From the NCBI GenBank assembly GCA_905221605.1, contig CAJNDS010000010.1, positions 1 through 64,000 on the forward strand: 64,000 bases of DNA. Reading direction: 5' to 3'. The DNA is from Symbiodinium natans (Eukaryota; Sar; Dinophyceae; Suessiales; Symbiodiniaceae). Under the pieces are notes generated by a model, which was not told the origin of the DNA, ran no database searches, and saw only the letters and a program-made list of their open reading frames with translations. Shown here piece by piece: positions 40,411 through 53,200 of the stretch. The first letter of the stretch is position 1. Each line of letters opens with the position of its first letter. The position numbers and the translations under genes were made by a program.

Positions 40411-40848
40411 TTAGAAGTTCGCACGGTTTATGTTTCTACCAATTCGGGAGAGGGCGAGAGCAAAGGAGAAGCCATTTACGCGCATCAAGCGCTTCAACGT
40501 CGCAGGCACAGGGGGGCCCCTAAAGTTCTGTACATCTTGAGCCACCTTAGACCCTAAACGCTGAATTAGAATTGTATATAGAAATTGAGACAGATATTGG
40601 GGTTTAGGGTTTATAGGGTTAAGCTGCAGCACGCATGTGCATAGCGAAACTCCTGAAGTACCCGGCAAGTTGAGTTTGAGCTGCTTTGGGGGGGCTTTCA
40701 GCGTTTCGGGGTTCGAGTGGGTTTTGGGCCAGTATCGTGAATTGCCCTGAGCCTTGAGCTGAAGAAGCTTAAACATGTTCGCTTTCGCTGCTTCAGGCTG
40801 TTTGTTGACGGCTGCTGGTTTCAATGTTGCAAGGAGGTGCAAGGACAA
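40411..40848 (-). CDS. hypothetical minus-strand coding segment
   Basis: A 145-codon frame, unusually long for this repeat-rich region: PEAAKANMFKLLQLKAQGNS, PPKQLKLNLPGTSGVSL, then, after a telomere-like piece, YTILIQRLGSKVAQDVQNFR and LMRVNGFSFALALSRIGRNI. It may be two exons separated by a short intron. No family recognised. Confidence 0.33.
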   Translation of the reverse strand: MSLHLLATLKPAAVNKQPEAAKANMFKLLQLKAQGNSRYWPKTHSNPETLKAPPKQLKLNLPGTSGVSLCTCVLQLNPINPKPQYLSQFLYTILIQRLGSKVAQDVQNFRGPPVPATLKRLMRVNGFSFALALSRIGRNINRANF

Positions 40849-40908
40849 CGTGTGTTAAGCGTTGATTCAAGCACCAAGGTGCAAGATGTCCCCCAAAACT
40901 CTAAACCA

Positions 40909-41012
40909 ACTCCTAAACCCTAAACCATAAACCCTAAACCCTAAACCCTAAACCCTAAACCATGCACCCTAAACCCTAAACCCTAAACCCTAAACCCTAA
41001 ACCCTAAACCTT
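40909..41012. repeat. CCCTAAA array
   Basis: CCCTAAA units with a few variants, directly upstream of the exon-like segment at 41030. Confidence 0.88.
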
Positions 41013-41029
41013 AAACGGCTCCGGTGCAG

Positions 41030-41103
41030 GGGATCCGAAGCAAGAGTTTGACGTCGTGCAGTCGAAGCCTTATTGCTTTGCTGCAAACGCCATGGCTGCC
41101 TAA
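41030..41103 (+). CDS. exon-like segment, unrecognised
   Basis: After GGTGCAG: DPKQEFDVVQSKPYCFAANA, MAA, TAA. Short but coding-like. Confidence 0.35.
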
Positions 41104-41427
41104 AGTTCAGGATTGATGAGTTTCAGGTGTTATTGGTTACAGGACTTACAGGGTTTTAGGGTGTTCAGGGTTCGTAGATTTTATATAGGGTTTCGTTCAG
41201 CACAGAATAGCTTAAAGTCAGCTTGAGGTTCGGAGAACCAAGACAATACTTGGGTCTTTCTCAGTCTGAAGGCCGAAGCTCTGAGTCCTTCTTTGACTGA
41301 ACCGGAATCGCCACATCCTGCACTCTAGAACCTAAACCCCACGGGCCACCAATGCCTCGAGTGGCCACGTCAAGCCTGAAGATCCGATGGGTTGAGGGTT
41401 TAGGGTTTTAGGGTTTAGGGTTTTGGG

Positions 41428-41646
41428 TTTGCCTTTTTCTTTGACCTTGGGAGTCTTCTGGGCTTCTGTGTTGAGGGTTGGAGGGTATTCATGGTGCGGG
41501 ATCCACGGTTTCGATTGCACAATTGTCCGATATGCCCGAGCCCCAGAATTAGCCGCCCAGCCGAACCAGCAAATTTCCTCAGCCGGTTAGCTTACACCCG
41601 CATGCTCAGAGCCACAAGATACCTTCAAGGAAACCCAAAACCCTGA
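41428..41646 (+). CDS. exon-like segment, unrecognised
   Basis: Open for 72 codons: FDLGSLLGFCVEGWRVFMVR, DPRFRLHNCPICPSPRISRP, AEPANFLSRLAYTRMLRATR, stop. CPIC recalls a zinc site but no second pair is seen. Confidence 0.38.
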   Translation, partial: FAFFFDLGSLLGFCVEGWRVFMVRDPRFRLHNCPICPSPRISRPAEPANFLSRLAYTRMLRATRYLQGNPKP

Positions 41647-41954
41647 ATGTTCAAACCAATTAAAGCAGCCCGACCAGCACACGCCACAAGTACTCCGAGT
41701 AGTCCAGCACTCCAAACCACAAGCTTTTTTCCTCAATCCTCAACCCCCCAATCCAAGGATTCCGGATCAGAACATGACGCATTCCTGCTCAAACTACGTG
41801 CCACGGATGACTTAGTTCTTGTGCTGCTGATGAAGGATTAGGTTTACGGGGCCAGCGACACTGTGAGAAAGCGCTTCTCGAAGGTTTAGGCTTTCGGGCT
41901 TTAGGTAAGGCTTAGGGAGGGTATGGGGGATGTCGCAAGCCAAGCGCGAATTCG

Positions 41955-42100
41955 ATGCGCCCCCTGCATCATGTTAACACCTTCGCCTTAAACCCTCAGC
42001 TCTATGCTTGGCTAGAAGAAGCAGGTCTCTCCGTTCATGACGCGCTGAAACCTGGCCCCCAAGCGCACAATCTGCACCTCACACCTTCCCTCAGGGTTTC
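41955..42100 (+). CDS. exon-like segment, unrecognised
   Basis: Reads NPQLYAWLEEAGLSVHDALK, PGPQAHNLHLTPSL. Coding-like. It lies upstream of the first recognised GH16 exon but shows no GH16 motif. Confidence 0.38.
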
Positions 42101-42894
42101 TAGGGTTTCGGGTTTCGGGTTTGGGTTTACCCCCGCCCCCCTCAAAAAATGGGAGTTATGACTTCTTAAGAGGCATGGAGTTTCAGTGTTTAGGGTTTAA
42201 GGGTTTAGGTGGACAGAGTATCGGACAGTTTGGTGGGCAAGCCACCAACCCAAGACCGTTTAAAGAAGAATGGGGGGGGGGGTTTCCAAAGCATGGTCCC
42301 GCTCGGTAGCCCTAGCCCTAATTAGGCCCTAAACCCTATACACCCTACGCTCTAAAACTTTAACCCTATCCCTAAACCCTAAACCCCAAAGCCTTAAACC
42401 CTAAACCCCAAAACCTTAAACCCTAAACCCTAAACCCCTCAGCAGGCCCAAGAACGGTTCAGGACCAGGCAGCGGACCGGAACAGTATCATGCAAACCTT
42501 GAACCCCCGCCCCCACCTCCCCCTCAGAAAGCACGGGCAGTCTGGGGCCTCTCGGTGAATTTAGGGTGTTTAGGGTGTGTAGGGTGTTTATGGTTTGAAG
42601 GGTTTTTAGGGTTGTTAGGGTTTTTGTGAGGGCGTTTAGGGTGTTTAGGGTTTGAAGGGTTTTCAGGGTTGTTAGAGTTTTTGGGGTTTGGGGTTTAGAG
42701 GACTGCAGCTTCCAATCTTGGCCTCTAGCGCCTTGACCTTTCCGCCGTCTCGGCTGTTTTCCATGCCCTGACCCTGACACCATCACCCTAGACCCCAGAC
42801 CCTAAACCCTGTAACCCTATAACCCTATAGCCCTATAACCCTAAAAGCCCTACGGCCCGAAACCCTAAACCCCAAAACCCTACAACCCTACTAG

Positions 42895-42985
42895 GTTGAC
42901 GATGGCTCCACGGTCTTCAGCCAAGATGGCAAGCTGGTTCTAAAGGTGGCTTCAGCGTGCGCCGATGGTCGCTGCCTGAACTCAG
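42895..42985 (+). CDS. GH16 exon a (N-terminal strand, xDGKLVLKV)
   Basis: After CTACTAG: VDDGSTVFSQDGKLVLKVAS then ACADGRCLNS. VFxxDGKLVLxxxx precedes the SGRV motif in GH16 proteins. It ends TCAG|GTGGCG in phase 1, matching exon b's GC start to give the Gly of SGRV. Confidence 0.7.
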
Positions 42986-45900
42986 GTGGCGTCTTTGTGG
43001 TTTCGGGCTTGGGGTACCCTAAACCCTCAACCCTCAACCCTCAACCCTCGACCCTCGACCCTCAACCCTCGACCCCCAACCCTCAACCCTCAACCCTCAA
43101 CCCTAAGCGCGCCCTAAACCCTAATCCTGAGGGGTTTGGGGTTCAGGGTCTACGGTTCCAACGCATCTGCAGCAGTACGTGGCTCTTAAAGCACCTGAAG
43201 ATGCCACTTAGGGTTTTAGGGTTTAGGGTTTAGGGTTTAGGGTTTAGGGTTTAGGGTTTAGGGTTTAGGGTTTAGGGTTTAGGGTTTAGGGCCTCTCCTC
43301 ATCCTGCTGCTGCAGTTGATCCGATTAGACTTTCAGGCGCTTTCCGCCTCTCTTTGGGAGTTTCCATGTGGCTTTTTGGGGAAGGATTGTAGTACTTTGG
43401 GGTGTATAGACTTACTGGCTCAAAACCCAACTTTTCAACTTTTGGGCTTCTCATAAAGGTAGTTTATTCTGAAAGTTTCAACTTTTATTTCCTTGGTTTT
43501 GGGGCCAGTAAGTAGAGGGGTGTCCGATCTTTTGGGAAGCGCCCACTCGTTGCCTATCTCGAAACGTGAAAAAGCGGGAAGGCAGCCTTCGGGGTGCGAA
43601 TACATTCCTAAGCGTCGCATTCACCTGAAATCCCACACTGATGGCTATCATTCTCTCCATCTGGTCCTTGGCCGCGCCCTTTCCCCTAAACCCTAAACCT
43701 TAAACCCTAAACCCTAGACCCTAGACCCTAGACCCTAAACCCTAAACCCTAAACCCTAAACCCCTAACCCCTAAACCCCTAAACCCCTAAACCCCTAAAC
43801 CCCTAAACCCCTAAACCCTAAACCCTAAACCCTAAACCCTAAACCCTAAACCTTATGTTATGGTCCCTTGCTTCTTGGGAGGATGGGGCATTGCCAGAGC
43901 AGGCTTCAGGCTCTTATCAAGCTTGCGAAGCCCACAGCTTGTTGGCTTCAGGGGCTTGCAAGGCCAAACCCCAAAGCCCAAGCCCTTCGGGTTTGGGGTT
44001 TAGGGTTTTAGGGTTTTAGGGTTTTAGGGTTTAGGGTTTAGGATTTAGGGTTTAGGCATAACCTTACCAAAGCTTCGCGTGCTGAAAGATCCCGTAGTGT
44101 AGATGAGTCCCCCTAAACCCGAAACCCTAAACTCGAAACCCTAAACCCTAAACCCTAAACCCTTGTCTCCCAGTGTTGCCTTGCCAGGCCGAGTCATGAG
44201 CAAGGATGCCTTCACATACGGAAGCTTCGCCTGCAGTTTTAGGGTTCGGCACAAGGCACCCTAGGTCCTAGGCCCCAGGTTTAGGGTTTAGGGTTTAGGG
44301 TTTAGGGTTTGGGGTTTAGGGTTTAGGGTTTAGGGTGTAGGGTTTAGGGTTCTTCAAGCAGATCTGTTTTCGAGCAGAATTGTGTTCAGTATGCCATGTA
44401 AAAAGCACACGCCCCAGAATCGGATTCAAGCGGTGTCACCCGGAAGGCTGCTGCAAGTTAGCTGACCACCCTTGTGCCGCTTTTTGAAGGCATGGGTAAA
44501 CACTATCGAAGTGGGAGACTGTAAGTAGTTGTAAGTTCTGGCAACCCCTAAACCCTAAACCCTAACCCTACACCCCAAACCCTAAACCCTAAACCCTAAA
44601 CCCTAAACCCTAAACCCTAAACCCTAAACCCTGAACCCTAAACCCTAAACCCTAAACCCTAAACCTTAAACCCTAAACCCTAAACCCTAAACCCTAAACG
44701 AGTCAACGAGGGCCTAGGGCTTGAAGGTCTGGCCCGTCAAAGCACTCGCTGATATCACCGAAGCTGATCCTCAGTTCTCCACCTCGCAAATCATCAAAAA
44801 GTGGGTTTAGGGTTTAGGGTTTAGGGTTTAGGGTTTAGGGTTTAGGGGTTTGGAGGGTTGAAGGGAGCCTGAATGTCGCCGCACGCTGTCAGCTAGAGCT
44901 TGAAGGGGGGAGTGGGGAATGAGTTGAATATCGGTATTACCTCTTGGGATTGCCATGCGGATCTGCCCCCACCCTTTTAGGCACCCTGAACCCTAAACCC
45001 AAAAACCCTAAACCCTAAACCCGAAACCCTAAACCCTAAACCCTAAACCCTAAACCCTAAACCCTAAACCCTAAACCCTAAACCCTAAACCCTAAACCCT
45101 AAACCCTAAACCCTAAACCCTAAACCCTAAACCCTAAACCCTAAACCCTAACCCTAAACCCTACCCTAAACATCAGAAGAGGCATCTTCACTTTCTCTGC
45201 CACTGTCCCAAAGTGCCACAGCGTGTGGCCGGCCTTGCAGCTTGTCTGCTCACAGCAGGTTCTCGGGTTAGGGTTTAGGTTTAGGGTTTAGGGTTTAGGG
45301 TTTGGGGTTAGGGTTTAGGGTTTGGGGGTTGGGGTTTGGGGTTTGGGGCTTGGGGTTAGGGTTTCGGGTTTAGGGTTTATTGTTTAGGGTTTAGGATTTA
45401 GGGTTTAGGGGGTAGGGTTTGGGTTTAGGAATTTGGGGCTTAGAGATCCGTGAACCTTCAACCCTCCATCACACCAACCCCTCAGACCCCCCCCCCCCCC
45501 ATCCTCGAAACACCTAACTTTGGGGTTGCAGAGGACACTGGCTGTTCTTATAGGGCACACTCTTCAGCGTTTTGTCGTTGGCGTGCTGCAGCGCAGTGAG
45601 CTCTTTTGCTAACTGAAAAATGAGGGTGAATGAACGATCTTGGTGAACATTCCCCATCCTTTCTGGCTCAGTTTTAACAGGTCTTCTGTCCACCATTCTC
45701 CCCCTTTAATCTTGTTTCATGAGATGGAAGCCCGGAAGTTCGCCTAGCCCCATGTACCTTTCTGTTGGGGGGGGGGGGGGGGAGTGCTTAGTCTGAGTCT
45801 TGGAGTGCTATACTTTAATACTTTTTTGGGGTTCTGGGTTCCTATATATTATAGCTACTTATACACAAAAAGTATATACTTGTTTGTCCAGGGTTTACTC

Positions 45901-47234
45901 CAAAGTAACTAGGGCAGTTCAAAGTCCCCACCTGAAATGCTAGTGGAGGTGGCTTCTGCCGGGCAGTTCCAAAGGCCGGGCGCGGGATGCACATTTTAGA
46001 GAATTTGGGCCCTAAACCCTAAACTCTAAACCCTTAACCCCAGATTGCCCAAAGATTCCTAAGGCCTACTGGCCCCAAAACTCGCAACGGGGTTCCCTCG
46101 ACTCAGTTTTTTCCAGTGACGTTGGTGTGCATGCATGTCCCCGTTGATAGCCAATCCCAGTTTGGGGTTTAGGGTTAGGTCCAGGGTTTATGTGGTTTAG
46201 GGTTTGGGGTTTAGGGTTTAGGTGCAAACAACCCACATCTAGTGTTAGGGGAAGGCGGTGTGGGGGGCATTGGGGGAGGGGGGGGGGGGTCGGGGATCCT
46301 TAAACCCTAAACCCTAAACCCTAAACCCTAAACCCTAAGCCCTAAACCCTAAACCCTAAACCCACGGCTTCAGCTGCAGGAGATGGCCGGTATGGTCCCT
46401 GGCCATGCAGCGGGGAGATCGACGTTCTGGTGCCTCGGGATGCGCTAGAACACAAGCTAAGGCAGGAAGCAATGGGAATGTTTACTATTTAGAACCCTAA
46501 ACCCTAAACCCTAAACTCTAAGTGTGTGTGTGTATATATATATAGTAGTAAATATCTATGTGGGTGTTGGGGAGGCTGGGGCTTAGGGCTTAGGGCTTAG
46601 GGCTTAGGGCTTAGGGCTTAGGGCTTAGGGCTTAGGGCTTAGGGCTTGGGGCTTGGGGCTTGGGGCTTGGGGCTTGGGGCTTGGGGCTTGGGGCTTGGGG
46701 CTTGGGGCTTAGGGCTTAGGGTTTAGGGCTTAGGGCTTAGGGCTTAGGGTTTAGGGTTTAGGGCTTAGGGCTTGGGGTTTAGGGGGCTCCGGGTTTTTTC
46801 TTTCTCATCTTTCACAAGCCTGAACCATGGTCATGGTGGCCCGAACCGTCTCGGATGCCCCAAGCCCCGAAACCCCTGGAACACCCTGACCTGAAAGCTC
46901 ACAAACAGGGGGGCTTTCGGTATTTTAGTGGCAGTCGATCGAAGTAGTTCCCTGTTCCCAAAGAGACAGCCGCAGTTTTCCCAAGACGTCTCCTTCTACG
47001 TAGAACTCATCAGAAGCTCCCACAAGGAGGACTGATTTATCCCTGCCATGTGAAGTGCAGTAGGCTGCCCATTAAGGGTTTCGGGGCTCGCTGCAGGCCG
47101 GTCCTAGAGCTTAAAATAGATGTGAAGAACTGTGAAGTCAAACCCTTGCATTTCCGATGCATTGTACAATTGGGTTGCACTGCAGTCTCTCTGGAACCTA
47201 TGAAACTTATGTACATATATACTATACGCAATAT

Positions 47235-47268
<34 letters not shown>

Positions 47269-50200
47269 ATCTATATATGTAAAGACATATATGTGTGTAA
47301 GTCCATCTAAGCAGTACGAGAATACTAAACTGTAAACAAATTTCTGTTTCTTCATGTCTAAAGCCTCCCAAGTCTTCCTCCCGCATCGTCTGCGCAAGGA
47401 GACGGTGGATGGCGATCCTCATGGGGCTTTCAACCTGGTCAGGGGGGGGTTTAGGGTTTCGGGTTTAGGGTTTAGGGATAGGGGGTTTAGCGGGGGCGGG
47501 TTAGCATTTTTGGCTTTAGGTGTTGGGGTCTTTGGGTTTGGGTTGTTAGGAGTTTCTGGGGGTTGATGTGGTTTGGCTGGAGTTTCTTCAAGGGTAGGCT
47601 TTGAGGCTTGATGGCTCCCATTTTGGAGCACCTGTTAGAATACGAGACTTTACACTAAAGCTCATACTTTAGTGAACTGGCCATGTAGGATTGTGACACC
47701 GAGCTCTGCTTTTGCCTGCGCCAGTTGAGGGTCTGGAGTCTACGGTTTAGGGATCAAGGATTAGGGGTCACGTGCATACACTCCTTGCGGGGAGCCCTTA
47801 AACCTAAACTCTAAACCCTAAGCGCGAAACCCTCCCCATCACCCCCCAGTACACAGAATCCCCTGAAAAGACGTTCCAAAACTTCCTTGGCAGCAACCCA
47901 GCTTAGACACTAGGACCCCGAGCACGTAGGCCATCATTCCAGTCCATGTTGATTTGTTGTTGTTTTTGTATAAGTTCGTGGTCTCGTGGCTGTAGGGCTC
48001 TTGGGTTTTACGGTAATTTAGGCTTTACTTTACTTTGCTTTGCTTTACTTTACTTTAAAACAGACCGTCATACCGTCATACCGCCATACCGTCATACCGT
48101 CATACTGTCATACCGTCATACCGTCATACCGTCACGCGTACATCACACACACAGATATATATATATATATGTATATATGTATATGTGTGTATACAAATAT
48201 ATTATATATATATACATATAAATATACATCCCTGGGCCGAAAGTTTAGCTACGGGGCCTCTTATTGAGCATGAAGATATGCACGACTCTTGCGGAGTAGC
48301 GGCGTGCTGACAAGTGTCGTTTGCACTACACCGGCGAGCGGAGTAATGAATACGCCGTTTTGGCTGGTGGGTAGATGGAACATCGGCCTATATACCCTAA
48401 GCCCGAAACCCTAAACGCTAGACCCTAGACCCTAAACCCTAAACCCTAAACATATATGCACTTTCTGTCCGTGGAAGGTGGCAGGCTTCGGGAGTAGCTC
48501 GGGCAACTGCTTTGATCCGGCCGCGGTGTCCTGCAACGCCTGCGCGCGGCTGGGCTGTGCAAGTAGCTTAAGCAACCCTAAACCCTAAACCCTAAACCCT
48601 GAACCCTAAACCCTAAACCCTAAACCCTAAACCCTAAACCCTAAACCCTAAACCCTAAACCCTAAACCCTAAACCCTAAACCTAAACCCTAAACCCTAAA
48701 CCCTAAACCCTAAACCCTAAACCCTAAACCCTAAACCCGAACACCCCCCCCCCCCCCCCCCCTTCTCGTAGTTCTGGGCAGCCGCTAGCCCTCAAGGCTC
48801 TAGAGTCCCCCGATGAACCGATGAAACATGGACTTTGGGATACTTTGTATTTTCCCCAAGGTCTTTAAAAGTTCAAGAGGCCACCCTATGCAGTTAATGA
48901 GGTAGGGTCCCAGGGTTATAGCAGATTCTTGAGCTTGCATGGTCGTAGCTTTTAGGGTGAGTTTGCGCAGAGTCGACCTTCTAGGGCGTTTGAGGAGACC
49001 TGACGACTGACCGGTCTTCGGGGTCTCGTGGTATTCTGACATTCTGGGATCCTCACTGCACTCTAAACCCCTGTAGCCAAGACCCCTGAACCCTAAAGCA
49101 AGGGCCAACATCAGTAGCGCTTCGCCTGAAGGGGCTTCAGAGCCAGGAGAGGGGGCGAACACCCGCAGCATCATCCCCTGCTGCTTCACCTGGAGGGGCG
49201 AACATCAGCAGCATCATCGCCCTGCTGCTTCACCCAAAGCCCAGAGAAGGGGCGAACATCAGCAGCATCATCGCCCTTCTGCTTCACCTGGAGGGGCTCC
49301 AAAGCCCGGATAGGGTGCGAATGGGTTCCTAATCCCCGAGAGAGCGAACATCAGCAGCGTCATCACATTGCCAGGCCCCTTCTCCGGGCTTTTGGAGCCG
49401 CTCCAGACGAAGCGCCCGTTCGATGATGCAGCTGATGCTGGCGCCTTCTTCGGGCTTCGGGTGAAGCAGCAGGGCGATGATGCTGCTGATGTTCGCGCAT
49501 TCTTTGGGCTCCCAAGCCCGGAGAAGCACGGAGAAGGGGCGAGCATCAGCAGCATCATCGCCCTGCTGCTTCACCCAAAGCCCAGAGAAGGGGCGAACAT
49601 CAGCAGCATCATCGCCCTGCTGCTTCACCTGGAGGGGCTCCAAAGCCCGGATAGGGTGCGAATGGGTTCCTAATCCCCAAGAGAGCGAACATCAGCAGCG
49701 TCATCACATTGCCAGGCCCCTTCTCCGGGCTTTGGAGCCGCTCCAGACGAAGCGCCCGGGCGATGATGCAGCTGATGCTGGCGCCTTCTTCGGGCTTCGG
49801 GTGAAGCAGCAGGGCGATGATGCTGCTGATGTTCGCCCCTTCTTTGGGCTCCCAAGCCCGGAGAAGCACGGAGAAGGGGCGAACATCAGCAGCATCATCG
49901 CCCTGCTGTTTCACCCAAAGCCCAGAGAAGGGGCGAACATCAGCAGCATCATCGCCCTGCTGCTTCACCTGGAGGGGCTCCAAAGCCCGGATAGGGTGCG
50001 AATGGGTTCCTAATCCCCGAGAGACCGAACATCAGCAGCGTCATCACATTGCCAGGCCCCTTCTCCGGGCTTTGGAGCCGCTCCAGACGAAGCGCCCGGG
50101 CGATGATGCAGCTGATGCTGGCGCCTTCTTCGGGCTTCGGGTGAAGCAGCAGGGCGATGATGCTGCTGATGTCCGCCTCTTTTCTTGGGCTCCCAAGCCC

Positions 50201-53200
50201 GGAGAAGCACGGAGAAGGGGCGAGCATCAGCAGCATCATCGCCCTGCTGCTTCACCCAAAGCCCAAAGAAGGGGCGAACATCAGCAGGATCATCGCCCTG
50301 CTGCTTCACCTGGAGGGGCTCCAAAGCCCGGATCTAGGGTGCGAATGGGTTTCTAATCGCCGAGAGAGCGAACATCAGCAGCGTCATCACATTGCCAGGC
50401 CCCTTCTCCGGGCTTTGGAGCCGCTCCAGACGAAGTTGCCCGGGGCGATTGCAGCTGATGCTGGCGCCTTCTTCGGGCTTCGGGTGGAAGCAGCAGGGCG
50501 ATGATGCTGCTGATGTTCGCCCCTTCTTTGGGCTCCCAAGCCCGGGAAGCACGGAGAAGGGGCGAACATCAGCAGGATCATCGCCCTGCTGCTTCACCCA
50601 AAGCCCAGAGAAGGGGCGAACATCAGCAGCATCATCGCCCTGCTGCTTCACCTGGAGGGGCTCCAAAGCCCGGATAGGGTGCGAATGGGTTCCTAATCCC
50701 CAAGAGAGCGAACATCAGCAGCGTCATCACATTGCCAGGCCCCTTCTCCGGGCTTTGGAGCCGCTCCAGACGAAGCGCCCGGGCGATGATGCAGCTGATA
50801 CTGGTGCCTTCTTCGGGCTTCGGGTGAAGCAGCAGGGCGATGATGCTGCTGATGTTCGCCCCTTCTTTGGGCTCCCAAGCCCGGAGAAGCACGGAGAAGC
50901 GGCGAACATCAGCAGTATCATCGCCCTGCTGCTTCTTCACCCAAAGCCCAGAGAAGGGGCGAACATCAGCAGCATCATCGCCCTGCTGCTTCACCTGGAG
51001 GGGCTCCAAAGCCCGGATAGGGTGCGAATGGGTTCCTAATCCCCGAGAGAGCGAACATCAGCAGCGTCATCACATATGGAGCCGCTCCAAACGAAGCGCC
51101 CGGGCGATGATGCAGCTGATGCTGGCGCCTTCTTCGGGCTTCGGGTGAAGCAGCAGGGCGATGATGCTGCTGATGTCCGCCCCTTCTTTGGGCTCCCAAG
51201 CCCGGAGAAGCACGGAGAAGGGGCGAGCATCAGCAGCATCATCGCCCTGCTGCTTCACCCAAAGCCCAGAGAAGGGGCGAACATCAGCAGGATCATCGCC
51301 CTGCTGCTTTACCTGGAGGGGCTCCAAAGCCCGGATAGGGTGCGAGTGGGTTCCTAATCGCCGAGAGAGCGAACATCAGCAGCGTCATCACATTGCCAGG
51401 CCCCTTCTCCGGGCTTTGGAGCCGCTCCAGACGAAGCGCCCGGGCGATGATGCAGCTGATGCTGGCGCCTTCTTCGGGCTTCGGGTGAAGCAGCAGGGCG
51501 ATGATGCTGCTGATGTCCGCCCCTTCTTTGGGCTCCCAAGCCCGGAGAAGCAGCATCAGCAGCATCATCGCCCTGCTGCTTCACCCAAAGCCCAAGGGGC
51601 GAACATCAGCAGCATCATCGCCCTGCTGCTTCACCTGGAGGGGCTCCAAAGCCCGGATAGGGTGCGAATGGGTTCCTAATCCCCGAGAGAGCGAACATCA
51701 GCAGCGTCATCACATTGCCAGGCCCCTTCTCCGGGCTTTGGAGCCGCTCCAGACGAAGCGCCCGGGCGATGATGCAGCTGATGCTGGCGCCTTCTTCGGG
51801 CTTCGGGTGAAGCAGCAGGGCGATGATGCTGCTGATGTCCGCCCCTTCTTTGGGCTCCCAAGCCCGGAGAAGCAGCATCAGCAGCATCATCGCCCTGCTG
51901 CTTCACCCAAAGCCCAAGGGGCGAACATCAGCAGCATCATCGCCCTGCTGCTTCACCTGGAGGGGCTCCAAAGCCCGGATAGGGTGCGAATGGGTTCCTA
52001 ATCCCCGAGAGAGCGAACATCAGCAGCGTCATCACATTGCCAGGCCCCTTCTCCGGGCTTTGGAGCCGCTCCAGACGAAGCGCCCGGGCGATGATGCAGC
52101 TGATGCTGGCGCCTTCTTCGGGCTTCGGGTGAAGCAGCAGGGCGATGATGCTGCTGATGTCCGCCCCTTCTTTGGGCTCCCAAGCCCGGAGAAGCACGGA
52201 GAAGGGGCGAACATCAGCAGCATCACCGCCCTGCTGCTTCACCCAAAGCCCGTCATCATCGTCCCCAGCCCACGGCTCCAAAGAATCAACCCCCGCCCCA
52301 AAGCCTGGCAAAGAGTTCCTGGTTGTCAGGCCTCCGCAATATTGCACCAGCACAACGCTTGCAGATGCTGCGGCCTCGCACTACTTCGTGGAGGAGCCAT
52401 ATGGGGGTTTTTAAGCATAGGGGGCCCCGAATTTTGATCCCCAAATAGTAGGGACCCCAACAAGGCACTCGTACACCTAATTCCGGAAACCCCCGACAGA
52501 AAGTTTCTTAACGCCAACAGACGCTGGAGAGTTTGGGTCCAGATGGTTTTTCGACATGTTGTCTCTCAAGGGTGTCCGGTTTGCAATCGCCTTCAGGAAC
52601 TCGCTAAGTGCCCTGAAAGGAGGTAGTAAAGCCCTCAACCCCAAACCCAAACCCTTTGCCCCAAAATCCTCAACCCTACACCCTAAACTCTAAACCCTAA
52701 ACACCAAACCCTAAACCCTAAACTCTATAAATCCGCAACCCCAGCAAGCCGAAGTGGTCGTTCACGAAATAGGGGACCCCAAAAAGAATGGACCCCAGAT
52801 AGTAGGATTCCGTTCTGGTCATAAGAAGGACCCAAACCACATAACCCTTTAGAATCCCCAAAGCGTCCCAACTTTTAGCCTCTGCGCCTTTGATGTCTGG
52901 GAGGGTTTCGGGGAGGTGCGGCAAACCCTGCACCCCCCCCCTCTTTCCCCGAGCCCTTAAGCCTTAAACCCCTACGCAATCCCCAAGACTCTATACCACA
53001 AAAAAACTGGACATCTTCAACCCTAACACTCAACCTTAAACCCAAATTCCAAACTCTTCACCCTACGCCCTAAGCACCAGAACCCAACCCATCAGCGCCT
53101 CCAAGCAGGACGTGGACTGTGCCGCCAATCAGAAATCCTGGCAGGAGCACCTTTTTGCATCGTGGCTGCTGCAGCTTCCGGGATAGGGTTTAGGGTTTAG

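Noticed and set aside
47050-47310. Plus-strand frame ending in YIYTIRNIYICICIYIYIYI
   Set aside because: The Ile/Tyr-rich end is translation of the TA microsatellite. The upstream part (about 46990-47215) may be an exon but has no support beyond openness.
49477-52437. Many 100-215-codon frames on both strands in the macrosatellite
   Set aside because: They follow from a repeat unit with internal inverted symmetry. Both strands encode the same kind of peptide and frames restart in each unit.
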